This document shows positions 54,605 through 63,362 of a DNA stretch of 64,000 bases, in pieces. Source of the stretch: Fodinicola acaciae (GTDB lineage: Bacteria; Actinomycetota; Actinomycetes; Mycobacteriales; HKI-0501); NCBI RefSeq assembly GCF_010993745.1, contig NZ_WOTN01000001.1, forward strand, positions 809,235 to 873,234, given 5' to 3'. Numbering within the stretch: the stretch's first letter is position 1; each line of letters starts with the position of its first letter. The notes under the pieces are model-generated. The model saw only the letters and a list, made by a program, of their open reading frames with translations, did not search any database and had not been told where the DNA came from. A program made the translations under genes and the position numbers.

Positions 54605-55195
54605 ATGAGATGGTTTCGGCGCGATGGTGGCCAGGCAGACCGTGACGCCGCCGCGAAGAAGGAGTTCGAGCGCGGAAAACGCGAGCTTGAGGCGGGCCGA
54701 TTCGAGGCCGCGGTGGCCACCTTCCGGCGCGTCGTGGCATTGACGCCGGACTCGCCGAACTCCCAGTTTCTGCTCGGCGTCGCGTTGTACAAGGCCGGCG
54801 ACTCAGCCGGTGCGGTCGAGCCGCTTCGCAGATGCGTCGCGATGCGGCCGGACCACGCGGAGGCGCACCTCGTGCTCGGCGGGTCCTTCGGCCGGTTGGA
54901 AGACTATGACCAGGCGGACGTACATCTGGCCAAGGCGGCGTCACTGGGCAACCTGCAGGCGCGGGAGCGGCTGGCCAAGGTGGGCGCCGACTTCTGCCGC
55001 AAATGCGCCGCGCCGGCCAAGTTCTCGGCCGGCGACACTGACGCGGACGTGGTTGTCGCGCACTTCGGGATGGGCCTGAGGTGCGCGAGCTGCCACGCCG
55101 TCCTGTGCGGGCGGTGTGCGTCCGGCGGCCACGAGGGCCCGATGCTGCGTACGTGTCCGGATTGTGGCGGCCGGCTGGACTGGCTGTCCGGCTGA
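54605..55195 (+). CDS. TPR protein with C-terminal zinc ribbon
   Basis: A 196-residue cytosolic protein. Residues about 17-118 form about three tetratricopeptide repeats (RGKRELEAGRFEAAVATFRR, FLLGVALYKAGDSAGAVEPL, HLVLGGSFGRLEDYDQADVH). The C-terminal 70 residues carry four metal-type pairs: FCRKCAAPA, RCASCHAVLCGRC and RTCPDCGG, so one or two zinc ribbons. This suggests a protein- or nucleic-acid-binding adaptor; no specific function is proposed. Starts 12 bp after the FadR-type gene. Confidence 0.75.
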   Translation: MRWFRRDGGQADRDAAAKKEFERGKRELEAGRFEAAVATFRRVVALTPDSPNSQFLLGVALYKAGDSAGAVEPLRRCVAMRPDHAEAHLVLGGSFGRLEDYDQADVHLAKAASLGNLQARERLAKVGADFCRKCAAPAKFSAGDTDADVVVAHFGMGLRCASCHAVLCGRCASGGHEGPMLRTCPDCGGRLDWLSG

Positions 55196-55202
55196 CTTCG
55201 CA

Positions 55203-55229
55203 CCCTGTCCGGCGGATGCGGACAGCGGG
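55203..55229 (+). terminator. possible terminator hairpin after TPR gene
   Basis: CTGTCCG (55205-55211) pairs with CGGACAG (55219-55225) around a 7-nt loop, with CCC/GGG just outside. No T-run follows, so it is a weak call. Confidence 0.35.
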
Positions 55230-55439
55230 AAGAAGGTGACCTGCAGGTCATCCCGCCGGCTTCGGCGCCATCCTGTTGCCGGGTTTCAACTGTCTGCGTG
55301 GAAATAACCTGACCTGCCTGTCGGCCGTTTTTCGAACGGGCGGACGCGGCTGCTGGTGTGCAGAAGTTGGCGATGATGGCGGAGTTGGCGGCGCGTCGGA
55401 TGGCCGAGGAAGTGCCATTGGCCCTGAGTCGCAACGGCA
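55226..55439. other. gene-poor region before IS remnant
   Basis: No supported gene. A short frame around 55358 reads KLAMMAELAARRMAEEVPLA but has no recognised relatives and runs out of frame into the transposase remnant. Probably debris of the same insertion/deletion history. Confidence 0.4.
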
Positions 55440-55845
55440 GCGTTGCTTACCCGGTCGCCCGAGCTTGGAGGCTCTGCGTGGACGCTCAGACCTGTCCGGC
55501 TGGGCCGCCTACGGTTAGTGCGCTGCGCACTCCCGATGGTTCTGGGGCCTGCGGCTCTACCTGGTGTGCACCCCGACTGGGTCGCCGATCCTGTGGGCGC
55601 TGACCAACCCCAAGATCGGTGAACGCGAGGTCTTGACCGCGATGCTGGAAGCCGATGCCGCCGTGATCGAATCGGCCAACGACACTCTCAAAGGCCAACT
55701 CGACCTCGACGAACACGCCGGGCGGACCTGCCAAGGCGTCGCCATCCGCGTCGCACAACGCATCCTGGCCATGGCCGCCGCCATCTGGCGCAACCACCAC
55801 ACCGGCGCTCCCATCACCCGATCACTGATCGCCTACGACCACTGA
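55440..55845 (+). pseudogene. IS982-type transposase remnant
   Basis: The frame ending at 55845 reads HSRWFWGLRLYLVCTPTGSP, ILWALTNPKIGEREVLTAML and then IESANDTLKGQLDLDEHAGR and RVAQRILAMAAAIW, finishing RSLIAYDH. These match the middle and C-terminus of IS982-family DDE transposases as I know them. The N-terminal half is absent, a TAG (55517-55519) interrupts the phrase GWAAYG*CAAHSR, and the segment between the two blocks (normally about 50 residues with a catalytic acid) is deleted. It cannot transpose. Terminal inverted repeats were not identified. Confidence 0.75.
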
Positions 55846-56163
55846 TGGGGAATCACGCGTCTAGGCCGCGTGCTGGCCGGCGCCCATCGCCTCGACTTCG
55901 CATTGTTGGCGCGCCCACCCTGGACAAAATCGATGACATCGTTCGCGGCCTTGGACCGCTGCCCGAGATCATCGCCGTGCGCCTGAAGGCCGAACGACCG
56001 GAGCGAGGCCGCCTCCGGGCCTCCACGGTCTGATCATCACGCAGGCTGGCTCGACTACCTGTCAGGAATGTGGCCGCCAACGTAGCGCCGAGCATCCTCT
56101 TGGCGGAGGGGCGTACGTGGCTGAGGTATCTGCGTCCATCGGCGATCGTATGAGCGCCGGTCG
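55846..56163. other. 318-bp region without a supported gene
   Basis: Follows the transposase remnant. One frame reads PTLDKIDDIVRGLGPLPEII, too short and without a start or relatives that I recognise. Likely decayed sequence at the insertion scar. Confidence 0.45.
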
Positions 56164-57108
56164 CTAGATTTTCAGCAGGACCTTGCCCACGTTCGTGCGC
56201 TGCTCCAGCGCCGTGTGCGCCTCGGATGCCTTCTCCAGCGGATAGACGCGGTCGATGACCGGCGCGAACCGGCCGGCGGCGGCGTCGGCGAACATCTGAC
56301 GGGTCAGCTGTCCGCTCTGCTCCGGCGTCACCTGCGCGTCCTGGATGCCCATAACGTGCAAACCGCGGCGCTGCGCGTCGGCCGGGTCCGGCAGGGTGAA
56401 CGAGCCGGCGGCGGTCCCGTAGCCGACGAACCGGCCGCCGTCCGCGACGACCGAGAAAGCGGCCTGGCCGTACGCTCCGCCGGCGCCGTCGAGCACCAGA
56501 TCCGGCCGGCTGACGCCGTCGGTCCAGTCGGCTTCTGAATAGTCGACGGCCAGATCGGCACCCCCTTTTCGGACCATCTCCAGCTTCGCGTCGCCGCGAG
56601 CAGCGCCGATCACGCGCGCGCCGGCCGCCTTGGCGAGCTGGACGAACAGGATGCCCAGACCGCCGGCCGCCGCGGTGATCAGTACGGTTTCGTTGGCGCG
56701 GAAGGAAACCTTCGACATCAGAGCGTACGCGGTCACGCCGTCGTGCAGCAGCGCCGCGGCGTCGCGCGTCGCGAGGCCTGGCGGGATCTCCGCGAGCATC
56801 GCCGTGTCGATGACGGCCTTTTCGGCGTATCCGGCGAAATTCTTCGTTCGGCCGCCGACCGGCCGGCCGATCAGGGCCGGGTCTTCGGCGGCGACGACCG
56901 TGCCGGCGACGGCGCCGCCGGGGACATACGGTGGCCGGATGGGGAAGTAGTCCCGGCCCGCACCGGAGCGCAGGCGGGCGTCGAGGAGGATGACATCCGC
57001 GAAGGCGGTCTGCACGAGGACTTCGCCGGGTCCGGCGACCGGCTCCGGCAGGTCGGCCGGCGCCAGCACCTCGGGTCCGCCGAAGGTCGCGATCTGTATG
57101 GCACGCAT
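56164..57108 (-). CDS. quinone oxidoreductase-like MDR (zinc-independent alcohol dehydrogenase family)
   Basis: A 314-residue medium-chain reductase. The N-terminal GroES-like part (IQIATFGGPEVLAPADLPEP, PPYVPGGAVAGTV) is followed by the NADPH-binding Rossmann segment VLITAAAGGLGILFVQLAKA, and ends ALEQRTNVGKVLLKI. It lacks the zinc-ligand Cys/His set, as in QOR-type enzymes that reduce quinones or enones. ATG at 57108 fits the family start. It diverges from the Tm-1-like gene across 56 bp holding a MerR-like palindrome. Confidence 0.9.
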   Translation of the reverse strand: MRAIQIATFGGPEVLAPADLPEPVAGPGEVLVQTAFADVILLDARLRSGAGRDYFPIRPPYVPGGAVAGTVVAAEDPALIGRPVGGRTKNFAGYAEKAVIDTAMLAEIPPGLATRDAAALLHDGVTAYALMSKVSFRANETVLITAAAGGLGILFVQLAKAAGARVIGAARGDAKLEMVRKGGADLAVDYSEADWTDGVSRPDLVLDGAGGAYGQAAFSVVADGGRFVGYGTAAGSFTLPDPADAQRRGLHVMGIQDAQVTPEQSGQLTRQMFADAAAGRFAPVIDRVYPLEKASEAHTALEQRTNVGKVLLKI

Positions 57109-57122
57109 GAGACCAGCGTTCA

Positions 57123-57142
57123 ACCTCAACTACGGTTGATGT
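57123..57142. promoter_or_regulatory. MerR-type operator candidate
   Basis: ACCTCAAC (57123-57130) and GTTGATGT (57135-57142) are 8-bp arms with one mismatch around a 4-nt centre, the layout of MerR-family operators, which lie between -35 and -10 elements. It is located between the divergent oxidoreductase and Tm-1-like genes. No MerR gene is in the window. Confidence 0.4.
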
Positions 57143-57164
57143 CAACAGGCACTACGATCAAGGC

Positions 57165-58376
57165 GTGCCAGAGCAGCCAACAGTCGTCCTTGTCGGGACG
57201 TTGGACACGAAGGGGTCCGAGTACGCGTTTGTGCGGCGGCGACTCGCCGACGCGGGCGTGGCCACGCTGGTCGTGGACACCGGCGTGCTCGGCGAGCCGG
57301 CGATCGAGGCGGACGTGAGCCGCGCCGAAGTGGCAGTGGCCGGTGGCGCCGACCTCGCATCGCTGGTCGAGGCAGGCGACCGCGGCGCGGCCGTCGCGGC
57401 GATGGCCGAAGGCGCCGCCGTCGTGGTCCAACGGTTGTACGCAGAAGGCCGGTGCGCCGGCGCTCTGGCGCTGGGCGGCACCGGCGGCACCTCGTTGGCG
57501 GCTCGCGCGTTCGCCGATTTGCCTTTGGGTTTGCCGAAAGTCATCGTGTCGACAGCGGCGTCTGGCGACACCAGCGCATACGTCGGCGAGTCGGACCTGA
57601 TCCTCATCCCGAGCGTCACCGACGTGGCCGGCGTCAACCGGATTTCGGCGCGGATCCTGGCAAACGCGGCGGCCGCGGTGGCCGGCATGGTGGCGGCTCC
57701 GGCGCCACAGGTCGACGACGCGAAGCCGTTGATCGGCGCCAGCATGTTCGGCGTGACGACGCCGTGTGTCACGGAAGCGCGGCGGTTGCTGGAAAATCTC
57801 GGCTACGAGGTGCTGGTGTTCCACATGACCGGCACCGGTGGTCGCACGCTCGAGCGGTTGATCGCGGACGGTTGGCTCGCCGGTGTGTTGGACGTGACCA
57901 CCACGGAGCTGGCCGATGAGCTGGTCGGCGGCGTGTTTTCCGCCGGGCCGGCGCGACTCACCGCCGCCGCAGCGGCCGGCGTGCCGCAGGTGGTGTCGGT
58001 CGGCGCACTCGACATGGTCAACTTCGGGCCGAAAGACACCGTGCCGGCGCGGTTCGCCGACCGGAATCTCTACGTGCACAACGCAAGCGTGACGCTGATG
58101 CGTACGACCGCGCAGGAGTGCGCTGAGTTGGGGCGCCGGGTCGCGACGCGGCTGGCCGGCAGCGGCGCGACGATTTTCCTGCCGTTGGGCGGAGTTTCGG
58201 CGATCGCGACGCCAGGCGGTCCGTTTCACGATGCCGCCGCCGACCAGGCGTTGTTCGACGCGATACGGTCCACAGTGGACGACACGATCGAGGTCGTGGA
58301 GCGGCCGGAGGACGTCAATGATCCGGCGTTTGCCGCGGCGATGGTCGACAGGTTGCACGCTCAGGTGAGGAAATAG
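57165..58376 (+). CDS. Tm-1-like (UPF0261) ATP-binding-domain protein
   Basis: A 403-residue cytosolic protein of the UPF0261/Tm-1-like group. Landmarks are [20 protein letters not shown] at the N-terminus, [40 protein letters not shown], and the C-terminal [20 protein letters not shown]. In plants the related N-terminal domain of Tm-1 binds ATP and a viral helicase; bacterial function is not established. GTG start. It is followed 2 bp later by the PEP-hydrolase-like gene, its usual partner (fused to it in eukaryotes), so the two products probably act together. Confidence 0.88.
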   Translation: MPEQPTVVLVGTLDTKGSEYAFVRRRLADAGVATLVVDTGVLGEPAIEADVSRAEVAVAGGADLASLVEAGDRGAAVAAMAEGAAVVVQRLYAEGRCAGALALGGTGGTSLAARAFADLPLGLPKVIVSTAASGDTSAYVGESDLILIPSVTDVAGVNRISARILANAAAAVAGMVAAPAPQVDDAKPLIGASMFGVTTPCVTEARRLLENLGYEVLVFHMTGTGGRTLERLIADGWLAGVLDVTTTELADELVGGVFSAGPARLTAAAAAGVPQVVSVGALDMVNFGPKDTVPARFADRNLYVHNASVTLMRTTAQECAELGRRVATRLAGSGATIFLPLGGVSAIATPGGPFHDAAADQALFDAIRSTVDDTIEVVERPEDVNDPAFAAAMVDRLHAQVRK

Positions 58377-58378
58377 GC

Positions 58379-59206
58379 ATGCCACGGATCGCGCGCAAGG
58401 ATATCTTGTCGAGTCTACGCGCCAAAATCGCCGCTGGCCGGCGGATCGTCGGCGGTGGCGCCGGCACCGGCCTGTCGGCGAAATGCGAGGAGGCCGGCGG
58501 CATCGACCTGATCGTCATCTACAACTCCGGCCGCTATCGGATGGCCGGTCGCGGCTCGCTGGCCGGCCTGCTCGCCTACGGCAACGCCAACCAGATCGTC
58601 GTCGACATGGCCGCCGAAGTGCTGCCGGTCGTCCGGCACACGCCGGTGCTCGCCGGCGTGAACGGCACGGACCCGTTCTATCAGCCGGACATCTTCCTCG
58701 ACGAGCTGGCGCGGCTCGGTTTCTCCGGTGTGCAGAACTTCCCGACCGTCGGCCTGATCGACGGCACTTTCCGTGCCAACCTTGAGGAAACCGGGATGTC
58801 CTACCAGCTAGAGGTCGACATGATCCGGCGAGCCGCCGAGCACGACCTGCTGACCACACCGTACGTTTTCAGCGCCGACGACGCGATCGCCATGACCGAG
58901 GCGGGTGCCGACATCATCGTCTGCCACATGGGGCTGACGACCGGCGGCAGCATCGGCGCCGACACCGCGCGTACGCTCGACGATTCGGTCGCGCTGATCA
59001 CCGAGTGGTCGGCGGCGGCCCGAGAGACACGCGACGACATTATCGTGCTCTGCCACGGCGGTCCGATCTCCGAGCCGGAGGATGCCGCGTACGTGCTGAA
59101 AAACGCCACCGGGGTGGACGGTTTCTATGGCGCGTCCTCGATGGAACGGCTGCCGACCGAGCGCGCGATGATCGCCCAGACCAAGGCCTTCACCGAGATT
59201 CAGTAG
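58379..59206 (+). CDS. phosphoenolpyruvate-hydrolase-family TIM-barrel protein
   Basis: A 275-residue TIM-barrel protein of the PEP hydrolase-like group (partner of UPF0261 proteins). Visible conserved blocks are [60 protein letters not shown] and [15 protein letters not shown]. Metal-dependent lyase chemistry on a 2-oxo acid or enol phosphate is plausible from the superfamily; the substrate is unknown. Two bp after the Tm-1-like gene, hence an operon. Its 3' end overlaps the convergent IclR gene by 7 bp. Confidence 0.88.
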   Translation: MPRIARKDILSSLRAKIAAGRRIVGGGAGTGLSAKCEEAGGIDLIVIYNSGRYRMAGRGSLAGLLAYGNANQIVVDMAAEVLPVVRHTPVLAGVNGTDPFYQPDIFLDELARLGFSGVQNFPTVGLIDGTFRANLEETGMSYQLEVDMIRRAAEHDLLTTPYVFSADDAIAMTEAGADIIVCHMGLTTGGSIGADTARTLDDSVALITEWSAAARETRDDIIVLCHGGPISEPEDAAYVLKNATGVDGFYGASSMERLPTERAMIAQTKAFTEIQ

Positions 59207-60003
59207 ACGCCGTGCGTCTCCCGGCGCACCGGGCCGGGGAGACGTTGGCCGCGTGGCGCGCCCAACGCGCGAGAGATCGCACGGGCGGTCGCGACGACGG
59301 CCGGCGCGAGCGCATACGGATCGGTTTGTGCCGGCACGACAACGGAAACCGCGGCCACGACCCGGTCGTCGCGGCCGAAGACCGGAGCCGCCACCGACAA
59401 CGCCGCCAGCTCGATCGCACCGTCGCTGATGGCGAAACCACGCAACCGGATGTCGGCGAGTGTCCGGCGCAGCTCAGGCTCCGTGCACAGGGTTTTGCTG
59501 GTATATCGACGCAACGGCTTGGCCAGCACCTGCTCCTGCAGGTCCGGCGAGGCGTGTGCCAGCAGCACCTGGCCGACACCGGTGGCATGCACCGGAAGGC
59601 GGCCGCCGACGCGAGAGACGACGTGTACGGCGTTGCGGCTGGAAATCCGCTCCAGATAGACGACATCGTGACCGTCGACCACGGCCAGCTGCACATGATG
59701 GTGCGTGACCTCATAAAGATCCTCCAGGTAGGGGATCGCGGTCTGCCGCAACCGCATGCCGTGCGGCGCCAGCGACGCGATTTCCCACAGCCGCAGGCCG
59801 ATCCGATAACGTCCGTCCGGATCGCGTTCGAGCAGGCCACCGGCGGCCAGCTCGGCGACCAGCCGATGAGTGGTGGTCAGCGGCAGTCCGCTGTGCCGGC
59901 TGATGTCCGACAGCGTACGCACCGGACTGGCCTCGGAGAAGGTGTCCAGGATGGCGATCAGTCGCGCCGACACGCTGGCCGGTTCGGTCGTACGCGCCGG
60001 CAT
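59200..60003 (-). CDS. IclR-family transcriptional regulator
   Basis: A 267-residue regulator. The N-terminal winged helix reads [20 protein letters not shown] with [20 protein letters not shown] as recognition region. The C-terminal effector domain is complete ([55 protein letters not shown]). Its start shares one base with the stop of the Lrp-type gene, so the two are co-translated. It may control the convergent Tm-1/PEP-hydrolase-like pair, but that is inferred from position. Confidence 0.93.
   Translation of the reverse strand: MPARTTEPASVSARLIAILDTFSEASPVRTLSDISRHSGLPLTTTHRLVAELAAGGLLERDPDGRYRIGLRLWEIASLAPHGMRLRQTAIPYLEDLYEVTHHHVQLAVVDGHDVVYLERISSRNAVHVVSRVGGRLPVHATGVGQVLLAHASPDLQEQVLAKPLRRYTSKTLCTEPELRRTLADIRLRGFAISDGAIELAALSVAAPVFGRDDRVVAAVSVVVPAQTDPYALAPAVVATARAISRALGAPRGQRLPGPVRRETHGVY
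59215..59244. terminator. possible hairpin at the end of the Tm-1/PEP-hydrolase operon
   Basis: CGTCTCCC (59215-59222) and GGGAGACG (59237-59244) are perfect 8-bp arms starting 9 bp after the PEP-hydrolase-like stop. It lies inside the convergent IclR coding 3' end and lacks a T-run, so it may be coincidental. Confidence 0.3.
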
Positions 60004-60509
60004 CAGGAATCCGTCCAGCCGGCCGCCTCGGTGACCGGCCGCTGCTGTGTCGGCGGCGGCTCGACCGCGCGCCGCTCGTATTGCGTCGACAGCACGATAT
60101 GCGTGCTCAGCTCCCCGTGCTCACCCAGTTTTTCCAGGAATCCCTCGAAATGCCGGAGTCCGCTCGCGCGCACCTTGAGGATCGAGCAGGACTCGCCGGA
60201 CAGCTTGTGGATCTCGGTGATCTCCGGAAAATCCTCGGCGCGACCGGTGCGCAGCAGGCAGCGGCCGTGGGTGCAGCGCATCCGGATGAACGCGGTCAAC
60301 GGCAGGCCGGCGCGAGCCGGGTCAACTTTTGCCTGATAGCCGGTGATGACGCCGGCGTCCTCCAGCCGCCGCACTCGCTCGGCGACCGCCGGCGAGGACA
60401 GGTTGACCAGCCGGCTGAGCTGGTTGTACGAGAGCCGGCCGTCCTTCTGCAGCTCGGCCAGGATGCGCCAGTCGACGTCGTCGAGCGGCCGATCCAGCTG
60501 GAAAGTCAT
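60003..60509 (-). CDS. Lrp/AsnC-family transcriptional regulator
   Basis: A 168-residue regulator. The N-terminal helix-turn-helix is DDVDWRILAELQKDGRLSYN with SRLVNLSSPAVAERVRRLED. The C-terminal RAM ligand-binding domain follows (GLPLTAFIRMRCTHGRCLLR, VRASGLRHFEGFLEKLGEHG). ATG at 60509 has AAGGAG about 10 nt upstream, better than the earlier frame opening. It diverges from the MFS gene and overlaps the IclR gene. A Cys pair (CTHGRC) replaces the usual residues after strand 2 of the RAM domain. Confidence 0.92.
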   Translation of the reverse strand: MTFQLDRPLDDVDWRILAELQKDGRLSYNQLSRLVNLSSPAVAERVRRLEDAGVITGYQAKVDPARAGLPLTAFIRMRCTHGRCLLRTGRAEDFPEITEIHKLSGESCSILKVRASGLRHFEGFLEKLGEHGELSTHIVLSTQYERRAVEPPPTQQRPVTEAAGWTDS

Positions 60510-60528
60510 GTCGCCCAAACTCCTTCCG

Positions 60529-60550
60529 TCCGGCAACCAGCCTAGCCGGA
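60529..60550. promoter_or_regulatory. palindrome between Lrp-type and MFS genes
   Basis: TCCGGC (60529-60534) and GCCGGA (60545-60550) are perfect arms with a 10-nt spacer in the 93-bp divergent region. It could be the Lrp-type regulator's site; GC-rich 6-bp arms occur by chance here, so support is modest. Confidence 0.3.
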
Positions 60551-60602
60551 ATGCCTTTCGTTCGCGCTTCAGTCGACCGCCGCCAGTTTTTAGTCTGTAC
60601 GC

Positions 60603-61817
60603 ATGAAAACATCAGTCGATCAGCGGCGGTCCTTCGCCGCCTTGTTCACCGGTGCGGTGCTGGTCAGCGCCGCGATGACGGCCGGCAGCGTGGCCGCGAC
60701 GCTGGTTTTCGCCGATCTCGTCGGGCCGGCCTGGGGTGGCGTGCCGAACGCGGCAGCGGTCGCCGGCACGGCAGTCGGAGCACTCCTGCTCACCGGCCTC
60801 GCCACTCGGCGTGGCCGGCGGTTCGGCCTGATCAGCGGATACGCGACCGGGGCCGTCGGCGGCCTGACCGCGCTGGCAAGTGTCGTGGCCAACCTGCCGG
60901 TCGCGCTGTTGCTCGGCATGTTCCTGCTGGGGATCGGAAACGGCGGAATGCAGCTGTCCCGCTACGCCGCCGCGGAGTGGTTTTCCGGCGGTCGTAAGGG
61001 TTTCGTGATGGGTGCGATCGTCTGGGCCGGCACCATCGGGGCCGTCGGTGCGCCGTTGTTGCTGGAACCGATGGGAAAGGTCGCCATGTCGGTTGGCGGG
61101 CGGATGCTCGACGGTGCGTACGCGCTGGCCGCGGTGGCGATGGTCGCGTCGGTGCTGGCCGCCGCGGTCGTCGCGCGCCGGCCACCACCGGCCGAGCGGA
61201 TCGCGTTTTTCGGGTCCGGTGAACCGATCCGAGCGCTGCTGCGGCGACCGGACATCCGGGTCGCGGCCGGCAGCATGGTGGTCGCGCAGCTGGTGATGGT
61301 CGCGATCATGACCGCGGCTCCGGTCGACATGCACGAACACGGTCACGGTTTGGCGGCCGTTGGCATGGTTCTGAGCCTGCACACGCTCGGGATGTTCGCG
61401 CTGGCCCCGATTTCTGGTTGGTTGACCGACCGGTTCGGCGGCCGGCGGGTGATCGCCGGCAGTGTCGTGACGCTGGCGGCCTCCGCGCTTTTCGTGCTCA
61501 GCAGCAGCGCGTACGGCTGGCCGGGTTTGCCGATCGCGTTGTTCCTGCTCGGATACGGCTGGAATCTGGCCGTCGTCGGCGGCAGCGGCCTGCTCGTACG
61601 CGAGCTGCCAGAGGCCGCGCAGACGCGCGCGCAGGGCCTGGTGGAGGCCACCTCGTGGGGCGCGGCGACGGTGGCCACGATCGCCTCCACAGCCGCGCTG
61701 TCGGCCGGCGGATATCTGTTGCTGGCACCGCTGGCCGGCGTGTTCGTGGTGATACCGGTGGTGTTGTTGGTTTCGGCAGGTCGAAAAGTCGTCCAGCTTA
61801 CCGAAAGCGAACGCTGA
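60603..61817 (+). CDS. MFS transporter, 12-TM
   Basis: A 404-residue membrane protein with about 12 helices. Motif A appears as TGLATRRGRRFGLISGYATG after helix 2 and again as SGWLTDRFGGRRVIAGSVV in the second half; GMFLLGIGNGGMQLSRYAAA resembles motif B. Substrate unknown. ATG at 60603. It diverges from the Lrp-type gene, which suggests export of an amino acid or related compound under Lrp control (inference). Confidence 0.88.
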   Translation: MKTSVDQRRSFAALFTGAVLVSAAMTAGSVAATLVFADLVGPAWGGVPNAAAVAGTAVGALLLTGLATRRGRRFGLISGYATGAVGGLTALASVVANLPVALLLGMFLLGIGNGGMQLSRYAAAEWFSGGRKGFVMGAIVWAGTIGAVGAPLLLEPMGKVAMSVGGRMLDGAYALAAVAMVASVLAAAVVARRPPPAERIAFFGSGEPIRALLRRPDIRVAAGSMVVAQLVMVAIMTAAPVDMHEHGHGLAAVGMVLSLHTLGMFALAPISGWLTDRFGGRRVIAGSVVTLAASALFVLSSSAYGWPGLPIALFLLGYGWNLAVVGGSGLLVRELPEAAQTRAQGLVEATSWGAATVATIASTAALSAGGYLLLAPLAGVFVVIPVVLLVSAGRKVVQLTESER

Positions 61818-61946
61818 TCGGCGTTGGCAAAAGGCACAAAAGTCGGCTCCGGCGGCCGCGAAGGCCACCGGCGTACGGCCGAACGGCGGAGCTCTCCGGC
61901 TGTTTCGGTGACGCGACAGGGACCGCGGCACGGTGATGATGGAGTC

Positions 61947-62192
61947 GTGCGAGTCGTGCAGGTTTGGTGGAACGGGATGCTAGAGCCCGATTCGCGGTGG
62001 CTTCAGCTGGTTGAGGAAGCCGGCCGGTGGGGTGTCCGGCTGAGCGCGACAGGCGGGGTGGAGCGAGACGAGCTGGGTCTGTGGATCTCACGTGACGAAG
62101 GCGAAGCGCGGCGCCGGCTGGACTACCTGTTGGAGGTCTGCCCGGCGCCGGACGGCTGGCGGTTGACGGTGGAAAACACCAAATCGGGGTGA
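61947..62192 (+). CDS. small hypothetical protein
   Basis: About 81 residues. The compact unit begins at GTG 61947 (VRVVQVWWNGMLEPDSRWLQ) with GGAG just upstream, though the frame is open from a TTG at 61824. It has alternating strands and helices (GRWGVRLSATGGVERDELGL, RRRLDYLLEVCPAPDGWRLT), normal coding composition and no membrane segment. No family is recognised. Confidence 0.5.
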   Translation: MRVVQVWWNGMLEPDSRWLQLVEEAGRWGVRLSATGGVERDELGLWISRDEGEARRRLDYLLEVCPAPDGWRLTVENTKSG

Positions 62193-62324
62193 AGCACCCG
62201 GCACATCGTCCGAACGGACAGCGGCGCCGAGGCCAAGGACCCGTCGCAGGCAAGGCATTGCACCCTGCTGGGCACGCGGATTTTTCCCTAGCGTCAGGGG
62301 ATCGGGTGTCGTGAGGGAGACGAG

Positions 62325-63209
62325 ATGCTGGGGGAGCAAGCCGCTGGGGGGTCGGTAGTGGTGGCGGTCGACTCGTCCGCTCACCAGCTGCAGGCGGTGG
62401 CCTGGGGGGCACTCGAGGCGGCCAGCCGGGGCATGGCGCTCCGGCTGGTCCGCAGCTTCGTGCCGGAGCCGCTGCGTACGCCGCTCGGCGCGGATTCCTT
62501 TGCCGACGGCCACATAGCCCGAGCGGCGCGTAGGCTGTTGGCCAACGCCGCCGCGTACGCGCATGCCGTGGCGCCGTCCGTACGCGTGTCGGCGACGCTG
62601 CCGGCCGGTTCCGCGACCCGGCAGTTTGCCAGCGCCGTCGGCAAGCCCGCGCTGGTCGTGGTCGGTCACACCGACGGCGACCGGCTCGGCGGCTCGCCTT
62701 TCGGCTCGACCGGGATGGCGTTGATCGGCTGCACGACGTGTCCGATGGCCGTCGTACGCACGAGCATCGGCTGGGACCGGTCGGCGCAGGCACCGGTCGT
62801 GCTGTCCCTCGGCGATGAATATCCACCGCCTGTCAACGAAGACGTGTTGGAATATGCCTTCCTTGCCGCCGAGCGGCGGAAAGTTCCTGTCGTCGCGGTG
62901 GAAGCCGGGGAAAACTACGAGACGACCGCGATCCTGCGGACGGTTTCCGAGCGTTTCCCGGACATCAAGGTGTGCCGGCACATCGTCGGAGAGCACACCA
63001 GCCGCGCTCTTGTCGACTGGACAAGGGATGCGCAGCTTCTGGTGCTCGGCTCTCATCCCGATGAGGGTGTCGGTGAGCTGGCGCCGGGATCGGCGGCGCG
63101 TACGGCCGTCGATTTCGCGCGATGTCCGGTCGTGCTGGTCCGGCCACGGCCGGCCGAGGTGACCGACGCCGGCGACGTGTCGTTGGCGCCACGTAACATT
63201 ATGCGCTGA
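62325..63209 (+). CDS. universal stress protein, two UspA domains
   Basis: A 294-residue tandem Usp protein. Domain 1 (about 9-145) begins GSVVVAVDSSAHQLQAVAWG and ends with the ATP-loop-like GHTDGDRLGGSPFGST and CPMAVVR. Domain 2 (about 150-280) has VVLSLGDEYPPPVNEDVLEY, VLGSHPDEGVGELAPGS and CPVVLVRP. Both loops are degenerate versions of the G-x2-G-x9-GS/T motif, so ATP binding is uncertain. ATG with GAGGGAGAC upstream. It is followed by a DevS/DosT-like sensor gene, a pairing typical of actinobacterial hypoxia/dormancy loci. Confidence 0.92.
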   Translation: MLGEQAAGGSVVVAVDSSAHQLQAVAWGALEAASRGMALRLVRSFVPEPLRTPLGADSFADGHIARAARRLLANAAAYAHAVAPSVRVSATLPAGSATRQFASAVGKPALVVVGHTDGDRLGGSPFGSTGMALIGCTTCPMAVVRTSIGWDRSAQAPVVLSLGDEYPPPVNEDVLEYAFLAAERRKVPVVAVEAGENYETTAILRTVSERFPDIKVCRHIVGEHTSRALVDWTRDAQLLVLGSHPDEGVGELAPGSAARTAVDFARCPVVLVRPRPAEVTDAGDVSLAPRNIMR

Positions 63210-63362
63210 AGAGATATAAATATGGCCTGTCGGTAAAATCGGTCTGGCTGTTCGGACGGACATTGTCGCCGCCACGGTGGACTGATCGCGGCCAAGGCTG
63301 CGTCGACCGCCGGAGCCTGCCACACTGTCATCGGCGCTGGCAGGATTTCGAGGCGGGTAACC

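Noticed and set aside
62193-62324. DosR-type box upstream of the universal stress protein
   Set aside because: The best candidate (GGCCAAGGACCC) shows only partial symmetry and does not fit the known palindromic consensus well enough.
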